A DNA stretch of 42,235 nucleotides from the NCBI GenBank assembly GCA_003244185.1, contig QHBT01000057.1:1-42235 (forward strand), in the 5' to 3' direction. A program made the translations under genes and the position numbers. Source of the DNA: Candidatus Dormiibacter spiritus. GTDB lineage: Bacteria > Chloroflexota > Dormibacteria > Dormibacterales > Dormibacteraceae. The first letter of the stretch is position 1, and each line of letters opens with the position of its first letter. Below the pieces are notes generated by a model that saw only the letters and a list, made by a program, of their open reading frames with translations, searched no databases and was not told the DNA's origin. Positions 35,000-41,789 of the stretch are shown one piece after another.

Positions 35000-35626
35000 A
35001 TGTTGAACAATTGCCTATCCCGAAGATCCTTCCTGGGCCGGTCAACGATTGGCGCTGGCGTCGTAATCTCCGGTGAGGCTGCGATCCAACTGTTGAGTAC
35101 GACCCGAGTCTGGGCCGCCGCCGCCCAGGGCGACCTCGACATCCTCAACTTCGCACTTACGCTCGAATATCTCGAGGCCGACTTCTATGCTCAGGGCAAC
35201 CAAGCGGGTGCCAAACTCTTCACCGATCAGCATGCGAAGGATCTCTTCCAGTTGATCGCGTCTGACGAGCAGGCGCACGTACAGGCCCTATCGGACACCG
35301 TCACGAAGCTCGGTGGCAAGCCGGCGGCCAAGCCGACTGTCAAGTATCCGGACGGAACTTTCACTGATTACAAGGCCTTTCTCAAGACCTCGAAGACCTT
35401 TGAAGAGACGGGCGTGGGGGCGTACCTCGGACAGGCGGGTAGCTTGACCGATCCAATGCTGCTCCAGGCGGCGGCAGGAATCTTTGGTGTGGAGTGCCGC
35501 CACGCGGCGCTGGTGGGCAAGATCTCGGGGCTCCCGGCCGAGGGTGGGATCTACATGGGCGCCACCGAGACCGCCAAGACCAAGGAGGATGTCCTGGCTG
35601 CGGTCAAGCCGTTCATCGGCGGCTGA
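35000..35626 (+). CDS. Tat-exported ferritin-like protein, paralogue
   Basis: 208 residues, starting 4 nt after the previous gene's stop. Twin-arginine signal SRRSFLGRSTIGAG (R8-R9) ending near VWAAAAQG, with no lipobox, so it is probably released or signal-peptidase I processed. The ferritin-like core repeats the same ligands: LTLEYLEADFY, SDEQAHVQAL, FEETGVGAY and VECRHAAL. Both paralogues share the motif KPTxKYPDGTFTD. A strong hairpin follows. The pair probably arose by tandem duplication. Confidence 0.88.
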   Translation: MLNNCLSRRSFLGRSTIGAGVVISGEAAIQLLSTTRVWAAAAQGDLDILNFALTLEYLEADFYAQGNQAGAKLFTDQHAKDLFQLIASDEQAHVQALSDTVTKLGGKPAAKPTVKYPDGTFTDYKAFLKTSKTFEETGVGAYLGQAGSLTDPMLLQAAAGIFGVECRHAALVGKISGLPAEGGIYMGATETAKTKEDVLAAVKPFIGG

Positions 35627-35649
35627 CAACCGATTCTCGTTGAAACCGC

Positions 35650-35677
35650 AGAGCGGCAGCCTCGTGGCTGCCGCTCT
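35650..35677 (+). terminator. 12-bp hairpin after the ferritin-like operon
   Basis: AGAGCGGCAGCC-TCGT-GGCTGCCGCTCT, a perfect stem with a tetraloop, 23 nt after the stop. Only CCCTT follows, so it is a terminator with a weak U tract. Confidence 0.7.
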
Positions 35678-35799
35678 CCCTTCGCCGCCGGACGCTGTAG
35701 GACGACGGCGAGCCATCCGCTGCTGACCGACCTATGATCGATGTGAGAGCCGGGCTTGCCAGCTCGGACCTTTCCTGCCGCACCCGCCTTGGGGATGGC

Positions 35800-35805
35800 T
35801 ATGGT
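35800..35805 (+). promoter_or_regulatory. -10 box of a probable leaderless promoter
   Basis: TATGGT, 6 nt before the GTG at 35812. It supports that start over the in-frame ATG at 35734. Confidence 0.4.
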
Positions 35806-35811
35806 GAGGCG

Positions 35812-36087
35812 GTGAATCCCGTGCTGGACGATTTGAGCGATCGGCTGGCGGCGGCCGCCGAGCGGCACGGTGGCAGGCGGCCGGCGCCGCGGCTAACGCC
35901 CGACGAAGCGCGGGAACTGCTGGAACTTGCCCGCGTGGTGGCACACTCTTCGGAGCGACGCTTCGCCCCGCTCGCGACCTACCTGGCTGGCTGCGCAGCC
36001 GGCCGACTGGCTTCGACGGAGGATGCCGCAGTGTTCATCCGAGAGGTACGGGAAGAGCTCGAGTCCGAACAGCCGGAAACCGTCTGA
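35812..36087 (+). CDS. DUF6457-like small protein upstream of selC
   Basis: 91 residues from GTG at 35812. LDDLSDRLAAAAERHG, then LTPDEARELLELARVVAHSSERRFAPLATYLAGCAAGRL, resembles DUF6457, a helical domain that in actinobacteria is often near molybdopterin-guanine dinucleotide and formate dehydrogenase genes. That recollection is moderate confidence. Only 6 bp separate its stop from the selenocysteine tRNA, so both are probably on one transcript. A link to Sec-containing formate dehydrogenase is inference. Confidence 0.6.
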   Translation: MNPVLDDLSDRLAAAAERHGGRRPAPRLTPDEARELLELARVVAHSSERRFAPLATYLAGCAAGRLASTEDAAVFIREVREELESEQPETV

Positions 36088-36093
36088 GGATCG

Positions 36094-36192
36094 GGGGATG
36101 TACGGGGGCTGGTGCCCCCCGCGGTCTTCAAAACCGTTTGTGGGGCGGTGCGAGCCGTCCCAGGTGGGTTCGATTCCCATCCATCCCCGCCA
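36094..36192 (+). tRNA. selC: Selenocysteine tRNA (anticodon TCA)
   Basis: 99 nt including an encoded CCA. The acceptor is GGGGATG paired with CATCCCC, and the T stem can form 6 bp, giving the 13-bp acceptor-T stack typical of tRNA-Sec (7+6 as drawn, since the eighth acceptor position would be a T-C mismatch). The D stem is 6 bp (GGGGGC/GCCCCC, 36104-36119) with a 4-nt loop. The anticodon loop CTTCAAA carries TCA at 36128-36130. The variable arm has an 8-bp stem (TGGGGCGG/CCGTCCCA). These traits exclude an ordinary suppressor tRNA. The organism therefore very likely makes selenoproteins. selA, selB and selD are not in this window. Confidence 0.95.
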
Positions 36193-36194
36193 CT
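36131..36194 (+). repeat. Left attachment-site copy (attL/attR) within selC
   Basis: The 64 bp from the anticodon loop to just past CCA are identical, in the same orientation, to 39575-39638. Target-site duplication of a tRNA 3' end is the standard result of tyrosine-integrase insertion. Confidence 0.85.
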
Positions 36195-36220
36195 AGTTAT
36201 AGTTTGTCTCAGAAGAACGA

Positions 36221-36241
36221 CCACCTCATATGGGGGTTTTT
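36221..36241 (+). terminator. Probable terminator downstream of selC
   Basis: CCACC and GGGGG with a TCATAT loop (one central mismatch), followed by five T. It lies 29 nt after the tRNA, inside the island, so it may have come with it. Confidence 0.45.
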
Positions 36242-36296
36242 GGGCTTGCATGCCTCTCTCACTGAGCTGGGCACTCGCCCATCTTCAACCTGCCGA

Positions 36297-36318
36297 TGAC
36301 AGCCAATGTGACAGCCAA
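36297..36318 (+). repeat. Paired 12-bp-period repeat, arm-type site 1
   Basis: TGACAGCCAA-TG-TGACAGCCAA: two perfect copies, 103 bp inside the left end of the island. It resembles the adjacent direct repeats bound by the N-terminal domain of tyrosine integrases. Confidence 0.55.
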
Positions 36319-36498
36319 CGTTGCAGCGATGTGAATGGGAGAGGCGCTCTGGCTCGAAGGGAGTGTTCCGAGATCTGCCCCCTCGTCCGCCACGAAGCCG
36401 TCAAGCGTATCCACCCGCCTCTCAAACCTACGGGGCCGCGTCTAAGGGCTGGCGCCGTCGCCGGATGTAGTTAGTCGGCCCCCGTCACTTCGACGGCA

Positions 36499-37051
36499 TT
36501 ACTGGCCTGCTGATTTCTTGCCGCACTCGTTGAGCCTCACCATCGTCCGCTTCATCTCTCGCTGGACGGCGTCATGCAACACGCGGATTGTGTCCAACTG
36601 TTGCATCAGCTCATCTCCATGACCGCGCTCGTCAAACACCTTGGCTGTGTACGCGGCCTGGTTGTGGGCCTTATCTACTAGCTCCAGCAGCGCACTGAAC
36701 ACTTCGTACAACCGTTGACCGTCCGGATCTAGCCTGAAGTCCGCACGAGCTGCCTGGCGGGCGCTCGGTCAACCGGTCTATCACTTCCAGCTCTTCAGCG
36801 GAGTGCACCTTGCCGCCCATGAACAACCGGAGAGCGTGCTCGATCTCAAACAGTGCACGCACGAGCATCTTGACGTCTTCGCGGAGGACAGCGTGCCGAG
36901 CGTCCCGCAATTGACCTAGCTCTTCTGCCCTTCTGACGGTCAGATCGTGCTCCTGCTTCGCTTGGATGAGGCCGCCGAGCAGGGCGAGCAATTCAACAAG
37001 GGCAACAGCGCCCAGGGTCAAGCTACCCTCTGCCTCGGCTCCCGTTTTCAT
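36499..37051 (-). pseudogene. Hypothetical helical protein gene, apparently frameshifted
   Basis: Two overlapping open frames on the minus strand look like halves of one protein. The upstream part (from ATG at 37051) has a hydrophobic segment LTLGAVALVELLALLGGLI then a helical region up to VIDRLTER near 36770. After that, frame +1 continues plausibly (ADFRLDPDGQRLYEVF, ALLELVDKAHNQAAYTA, ending GKKSAGQ at 36499), while the original frame becomes Cys/Ser/Gly-rich. The switch is around the C-rich CGCCCGCC. It may be a real mutation in decaying island DNA, or a sequencing error. No family recognised. Confidence 0.5.
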
Positions 37052-37289
37052 CCGCTCACTGGTGGTCGGCCGCCCCGGCCATTCCTCCTCGAGCAGCAGC
37101 TGCCGGATCGTCGACGAAGATCGAGCACGCTCGGCGGCCGAGTCATCAGCTTGGACCAGGTCCCCGCCATCTTCACAAACAGTTGGGCCGCGCGAGAGGC
37201 AGCCTCAAAGCCCCGTCCAGGCGGCTCCCAAAGAATCTGCCGGTGCGAGAAGGCGGAGGCGTAGCATGGATTCTAGGAGGTGGGAGCCC

Positions 37290-37622
37290 ATGTCGAAGTA
37301 CCTTTTGCTTGGTGGCTATAGTCCCGAGGCCTGGACCCGAATGATGGAGACCCCAGGCGATCGGGAGGCTGCTGTCAGGAAATCGTGTCAGGATGCCGGC
37401 GGTAGCATGGAAGCCTTCTACTGGGCTTTCGGCGCGGACGACTATGTTCTCATCGCAGACTTTCCGGACGACGTGAGTGCGGGTGCCTTCAGCGTAGGGT
37501 TGGCGAGTTCCGGAGCACTGCATGACGTGCGCACGATCAAGCTGATCACTAAAGAGGAGGGCCAGGCTTTGCTCGACAAAGGTAAGGCTGTAGCAGCGGG
37601 GTATCAGAAGCCGGGAGCGTAG
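37290..37622 (+). CDS. GYD-domain protein
   Basis: 110 residues from ATG at 37290, with AGGAGG 9 nt upstream. SKYLLLGGYSPEAW, CQDAGGSMEAFYWAFGADDYVLIADFPDD and VGLASSGALHDVRTIKLIT match the GYD family, a ferredoxin-like dimeric fold of unknown activity found with stress and C1-metabolism genes. It lies 42 bp before the formaldehyde dehydrogenase gene on the same strand, probably one transcript. Confidence 0.85.
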   Translation: MSKYLLLGGYSPEAWTRMMETPGDREAAVRKSCQDAGGSMEAFYWAFGADDYVLIADFPDDVSAGAFSVGLASSGALHDVRTIKLITKEEGQALLDKGKAVAAGYQKPGA

Positions 37623-37664
37623 GCGACGCGCGGATGCGTGGGTATTGGGTAGAGGGGGTGCCTC

Positions 37665-38882
37665 ATGGCGGGTAACAAGGCAGTCGCGTACATCGGTCCA
37701 GGCGAGGTCGAGGTCCAGACCATCGACTACCCTGAACTGGTTCTCAAAGACGGTCCAGGCGTCAACCCGAAGAACGTCGGCCGCAAGTGTGAGCACGGCG
37801 TCATCCTGAAGATCGTCTCCACCAACATCTGCGGCTCCGACCAGCACATGGTTCGGGGCCGGACCACAGCGCCGAAGGGCTTGATCCTTGGCCACGAGAT
37901 CACGGGTGAAGTGATCGAGGTCGGTCGGGATGTCGAATTCATCCAGAAGGGCGACCTCTGCTCGGTGCCCTTCAACATCGCCTGCGGACGCTGCCGGAAC
38001 TGCAAGGAGGGCAAGACCGGCATCTGCCTCAACGTGAACCCTGAGCGCCCTGGTTCCGCCTACGGCTACGTAGACATGGGCGGTTGGGTCGGCGGGCAGG
38101 CAGAGTACGTCATGGTTCCATACGCCGATTGGAACCTGCTCAAGTTCCCGGACAAAGAGCAGGCGATGGAGAAGATCCTAGACCTGACCATGCTCTCCGA
38201 CATCTTTCCGACCGGGTTCCACGGCGCTTACAGTGCGGGCGTCGGTCCCGGCTCTACCGTCTACGTCGCCGGCGGGGGGCCAGTGGGGCTGGCCTGTGCA
38301 CACTCTGCCCAGTTCCTGGGCGCGGCCGTGGTCATCGTGGGCGATCTCATCCCCGAGCGCCTCGCGCAGGCGCGACGCTTCGGCTGCGAGACAGTGGACA
38401 TCTCCAAGGGTGAGGTCTCTGACCAGATCGAGCAGATCCTCCGGGTACCAGAGGTCGACGCCGCCGTCGACTGCGTTGGCTTCGAGGCGAAGGGCCACGG
38501 CGCAGACTCAGGTCACGAGGCGCCCGCCACCGTCCTCAACTCTGTCATGGAGGTCGCTCGAGCGGGTGCCAACATCGGAATCCCGGGACTCTATGTAACC
38601 GGCGACCCGGGCGGCATCGATGAGGAAGCAAAAGTGGGCTCGCTGAAGATCCGGATCGGGTTGGGCTGGGCTAAGTCTCACGTCTTCACTACTGGTCAAT
38701 GCCCGGTGATGCGCTACCACCGGGGGCTGATGAGCGCTATCCTGCACGACCGGGTGCAGATTGCCAAGGCGGTCAACGCGACGGTCATTTCACTCGACGA
38801 CGCGTCGCAGGGCTACAAAGACTTCGACAAAGGGGTTTCCAAGAAATTCGTGTTCAACCCGCACGGGCTGGTTAAGCAGTAG
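37665..38882 (+). CDS. fdhA: Glutathione-independent formaldehyde dehydrogenase
   Basis: Zinc- and NAD-dependent medium-chain dehydrogenase, 405 residues, closely like the Pseudomonas putida enzyme that oxidises formaldehyde to formate or dismutates it. The catalytic zinc segment is STNICGSDQHMVRGRT with GHEITGEV. The structural zinc loop is CGRCRNCKEGKTGIC. The NAD fold shows VYVAGGGPVGLACAHSA with acidic VGDLIPERL. The family-specific GYVDMGGWVGGQAEYV and SHVFTTGQCPVMRYHRGLM are present. An extra ~10 residues around 29-38 are an insertion relative to P. putida. It is island cargo and its formate product would feed formate dehydrogenase. Confidence 0.95.
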   Translation: MAGNKAVAYIGPGEVEVQTIDYPELVLKDGPGVNPKNVGRKCEHGVILKIVSTNICGSDQHMVRGRTTAPKGLILGHEITGEVIEVGRDVEFIQKGDLCSVPFNIACGRCRNCKEGKTGICLNVNPERPGSAYGYVDMGGWVGGQAEYVMVPYADWNLLKFPDKEQAMEKILDLTMLSDIFPTGFHGAYSAGVGPGSTVYVAGGGPVGLACAHSAQFLGAAVVIVGDLIPERLAQARRFGCETVDISKGEVSDQIEQILRVPEVDAAVDCVGFEAKGHGADSGHEAPATVLNSVMEVARAGANIGIPGLYVTGDPGGIDEEAKVGSLKIRIGLGWAKSHVFTTGQCPVMRYHRGLMSAILHDRVQIAKAVNATVISLDDASQGYKDFDKGVSKKFVFNPHGLVKQ

Positions 38883-38999
38883 CCATTGGCAGAGTCGAAT
38901 CCGCGGAGACCAAGGACAGGCCGCCCAGGTCTTCACTCGACGCCTCGTCTCCATCCAGAGTTGCTGCAACCGGCACTTGGTTTTGCCGGAGGGTCGCGC

Positions 39000-39290
39000 G
39001 TGGACTTCTCAACCCTGAAAGGGCCTAGCGCGTTGATCCCATTGGCGATGTCGTTGGCAGCCCTCGCCTTGGTGCTTGGTCACATCGCAATGTTCGGCGG
39101 GGGCCGCCACGCGGACGAGGGGGCCGCCGCCCATCTCTGGCAGCTATTGATGGCCGGTCAAATGCCGGTCGTCGCATTCTTTGCGATCAAGTGGTTACCG
39201 CGGACCCCAAGGCAGGCGCTGTTGGTACTCGTGTTGCAAGCGGGCGCCGGCGTCGCGGCGGCTACACCCGTCTTCCTCCTCAAGCTGTAG
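39000..39290 (+). CDS. Small three-helix membrane protein
   Basis: 96 residues from GTG at 39000. Hydrophobic stretches near 10-32 (ALIPLAMSLAALALVLGHIAM), 45-64 (LWQLLMAGQMPVVAFFAI) and 72-93 (ALLVLVLQAGAGVAAATPVF). No family recognised. It follows fdhA after 117 bp and ends inside the island. Confidence 0.65.
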   Translation: MDFSTLKGPSALIPLAMSLAALALVLGHIAMFGGGRHADEGAAAHLWQLLMAGQMPVVAFFAIKWLPRTPRQALLVLVLQAGAGVAAATPVFLLKL

Positions 39291-39373
39291 CGTTAGCACT
39301 CGGGCACGGCAACCTCAAGTGGGCGGTCGATGATCAGCGCGCAGGTGCCTGTACGCATAGCTTGGGTTGCGTC

Positions 39374-39396
39374 GTGCCCGCACCGGGACTCGAACT
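39374..39396 (-). other. tRNA 3'-end-like fragment (T-arm remnant)
   Basis: On the minus strand the segment contains AGTTCGAGTCCCGG followed by TGCGGGCAC, the layout of a T loop plus acceptor 3' strand. Its T stem does not pair properly and no 5' half is present, so it is at most a decayed remnant. Confidence 0.3.
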
Positions 39397-39440
39397 CTCC
39401 GGACGGATGCCCGATGCTTGTCTACGACCTGGATTCAACA

Positions 39441-39462
39441 TGACAGCCAAGAGGACAGCCAA
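39441..39462 (+). repeat. Paired 12-bp-period repeat, arm-type site 2
   Basis: TGACAGCCAA-GA-GGACAGCCAA, 113 bp inside the right end of the island, in the same orientation as site 1. Confidence 0.55.
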
Positions 39463-39574
39463 GCAGCTGGACATCGCTGATTTCGGCGGACAGGAAAGAC
39501 ACCGGCGCACAGGGTTTCGAAGTTCAGCCGGACCTCCGCGGGACTTCCTCAGACGCTGCCCAAGCGAACTTCAC

Positions 39575-39638
39575 AAACCGTTTGTGGGGCGGTGCGAGCC
39601 GTCCCAGGTGGGTTCGATTCCCATCCATCCCCGCCACT
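39575..39638 (+). repeat. Right attachment-site copy: truncated selC 3' end
   Basis: 64 bp identical to 36131-36194, from the anticodon loop to just past CCA. The bases before it (ACTTCAC) also resemble the loop (CTTCA) with a 1-bp insertion. It lacks the acceptor 5' strand, D arm and 5' anticodon stem, so it is not a functional tRNA. Confidence 0.85.
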
Positions 39639-39739
39639 GTATTTGGGAGCGCTAGTGAGACGGAGCCGCTACATATAGGCGTTAGGGCATGCTCCCCTTC
39701 ACTTCCTCAGCCGGTACCTTAGCAGGCTCAAGCGTCAGT

Positions 39740-39761
39740 TGACAGCCAAAATGGCAGCCAG
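39740..39761 (+). repeat. Paired 12-bp-period repeat, arm-type site 3
   Basis: TGACAGCCAA-AA-TGGCAGCCAG, 102 bp outside the right repeat. It suggests that a second element once abutted the island. Confidence 0.5.
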
Positions 39762-39778
39762 AGTCTTAGCGCAGACGG

Positions 39779-39823
39779 CGGACTCAAATCCGTGACCGCA
39801 AAGCGCATGGGCTCAACACATGC
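39779..39823 (+). other. Decayed tRNA 3'-half-like sequence (leucine-type)
   Basis: CGGACTCAAATCCG resembles an anticodon arm with one loop base missing. CCGCAAAG and GCATGGGCTCAACACATGC follow, in the positions of a variable arm and T arm. It lies 18 bp after arm-type site 3. Confidence 0.3.
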
Positions 39824-40447
39824 GACAGGCCGTCGTTGGGCAGGATGAGATCAGGTCGGCGCCGGGCGGTAGCTGTCTGAGCACCGGAGGTGGCGCCGCG
39901 TAGAGGTGATCCCGCTGATCTGGAAGGTCTGGCGAACAGCCATAGCGTGCGATCTCTCTAGCCATTTGGCCTCTCCTCCTTTCACTCTGTGTCGGTATCT
40001 ACGTCGGGGTCTCCAACGGCTGCCCTCGTTTCCTATTTGATGCCTGTCATTGGCGGACATCGCCGTCCGGGCCAGGTCGGGATCATGCCGACCCCGGAGG
40101 TGGGATGTGCCTCGGGTCGTAGTCGGCTGACGAGATTGCCCCGCAGCGAGACGGAACCATCCCGCGACAGCTCAACGGCAGCCCCACCACCTGTCAGTGC
40201 CAAGCGGGTATGCCATAGCTCCGTCCGGCCTCGCCACGTGAACGGATCGGCGCGGTGCTGCCACGCGGCCGTCGAATTACCGCACACGAAGCAGGCTGCC
40301 TGGCAGTAGGCCAGTGATCGACTGAGGCGGACCAGGGGATCGCCACCACGGGGCTCCCCGCCGGTCTCGCAGAGCGTCGAACAGCGAGTGAGTCGACAAG
40401 TAAGATTTCATGCCCTATCATGGCTTCTGCCTTCAGGGGCAGTCACC

Positions 40448-40822
40448 ATGGACCCCCAACCGCCGCCAGTTTACTCCGAGCCCGCCGTGCCAGTTGTCCC
40501 CGTCAGGGCGGGCTACAACTTTCGAGCGGTGGCGGTGGTCTGGTTCCTGGCCGGAGTGATCGACGTCCTGATCGGACTTCGCTTCCTGCTCAAATTGCTT
40601 GCCGCCTCCACCCAGTCGGCGTTCGTAGACTTCATCTACGGAATCACCGCCCCTCTCGTGGGCGCCTTCCGCGGTATCTTCGGGGATAGCAGCCAGGGAT
40701 CTTACGTGTTCGAGCCGTCATCGCTGGTGGCCATCGTGGTCTACGCCTTGATCGCCTGGGGCATCGTGGCGCTGATCCGGATCGTAACCGCACCGCGTGG
40801 CAGCCGGCCGCTAGCGCGGTAG
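40448..40822 (+). CDS. YggT family membrane protein
   Basis: 124 residues from ATG at 40448. A Pro-rich N-terminus is followed by a helix (YNFRAVAVVWFLAGVIDVLIGLRFLLKLL), the family segment FVDFIYGITAPLVGAFRGIFG, and a last helix (LVAIVVYALIAWGIVALIRIV). The YggT/YlmG family has roles in cell-envelope or division-related membrane organisation. TATCAT about 26 nt upstream may be its -10 box. Confidence 0.85.
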   Translation: MDPQPPPVYSEPAVPVVPVRAGYNFRAVAVVWFLAGVIDVLIGLRFLLKLLAASTQSAFVDFIYGITAPLVGAFRGIFGDSSQGSYVFEPSSLVAIVVYALIAWGIVALIRIVTAPRGSRPLAR

Positions 40823-41043
40823 GCCTGCCTTCCTAGGCGCGGAGAGCGGTCGGGCAGGTCAACCTATTGGTGGCGTACCGCTGACGCGGCCTGGCCTCGC
40901 AGCGACATCGAGCCATTCGAGATGTCGCGTGTAGGATCACTTAAAGCGAGTTGCGCCCCACAGCGTGGCAGGTCATCCCGTTTCCGAGATCCCCAGGCCC
41001 TCCAGGGCTTGGAACGGACCTCACACCTTGACCCATTAGTCCA
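40823..41043. other. Interval before the dehalogenase gene
   Basis: About 220 bp; I see no gene, repeat or strong promoter in it. Confidence 0.4.
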
Positions 41044-41789
41044 GTGAACGAGCCGGCTGTCTCGTTGTCGCGGTCAACAGCTGACGTCCGGGCCCTGCTG
41101 TTCGACACGTTCGGGACGGTGGTGGATTGGCGGTCGGGAATCGCGCGTGATGCGGGCCCGTTTCTGGCCCGACACGGAATCGCGGCAGATCCGCACGAGT
41201 TCGCTGACGCCTGGCGAGCCCGCTACCAGCCGGCGATGGAGGAGGTGCGCTCCGGCGGCCGTCCCTTCACCCGGCTCGATCTGCTCCACCGGGAGAACCT
41301 CGACGCCGTTCTTCGCGACTTCGGGGCCGACCCCGGCCGCCTGCCTGCCGATTCACTGGACGACCTGAACCGTGCCTGGCACCGCCTTGACCCCTGGCCG
41401 GACTGTCTTGTTGGCCTGACGCGCCTGCGCGCGCGGTTCATCATCGCACCGCTATCCAACGGCAACCTGGCGCTGCTCCTCAACATGGCCAAACGGGCCC
41501 GCCTTCCCTGGGACGCCATTTTTGGCGCCGACGTCTCCCGCTCCTACAAACCGCAGCGGGAGGCGTACACACGCACCGCGGAGGCGCTCGGCCTAGCGCC
41601 GGCCGAATGCATGATGGTCGCCGCGCACAACAGCGACCTGCGAGCCGCTCGAAACGCAGGTCTGGCCACCGCTTTCGTGCTCGACCGCTGGAGCACGGCC
41701 CGAATCAGACGAGTGACCTGGTGGCAGAGGAAGCTTGGGACGTCGTGGCGCTGGATTTCAGTGGCCTGGCCGAGCGCCTGGGTGCCTGA
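41044..41789 (+). pseudogene. Type II haloacid dehalogenase-like gene with a frameshift
   Basis: HAD hydrolase that in the family releases halide from L-2-haloacids. From GTG at 41044: nucleophile D21 in ALLFDTFGTVVDWR, motif II Ser in PLSNGNLALL, motif III Lys in SRSYKPQREAY, and MMVAAHNSDLRAARNAGL. At about 41681-41686 the frame shifts. The expected C-terminus (RPLEHGPNQTSDL, AWDVVALDFSGLAERLG) continues in another frame to the TGA at 41787-41789. One missing C would explain it. The unshifted frame runs on to 41898 as nonsense. It is a pseudogene or an assembly error. Confidence 0.8.

Larger units (their letters stand above)
36131..39638. mobile_element. Small genomic island integrated at selC
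   Basis: Bounded by the 64-bp direct repeats. It contains paired TGACAGCCAA motifs near both ends, a frameshifted hypothetical gene, a GYD protein, formaldehyde dehydrogenase and a small membrane protein. No integrase, excisionase, replication or transfer gene is recognisable, so it is either a decayed element or a cargo island moved by an integrase in trans. The intact tRNA is kept on the left side. Confidence 0.7.
39639..40447. other. Gene-poor interval right of the island
   Basis: About 800 bp with no gene I can support. It holds the third TGACAGCCAA pair and a tRNA-Leu-like fragment. A minus-strand frame near 40033-40320 has a Cys-rich start but no recognised family. Confidence 0.45.

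Noticed and set aside
35812..38882. A selenoprotein next to selC
   Set aside because: No gene here reads through an in-frame TGA into a continuing family sequence; the formaldehyde dehydrogenase uses cysteine zinc ligands.
36195..39574. Integrase, excisionase or relaxase gene within the selC island
   Set aside because: I looked for the R-H-R-Y tyrosine recombinase pattern in both strands' translated frames and saw none.
40033..40320. Possible Cys-rich small protein on the minus strand (CxxxCxxCG start)
   Set aside because: No start codon with ribosome binding site, no recognised family, and it lies in decayed-looking DNA.
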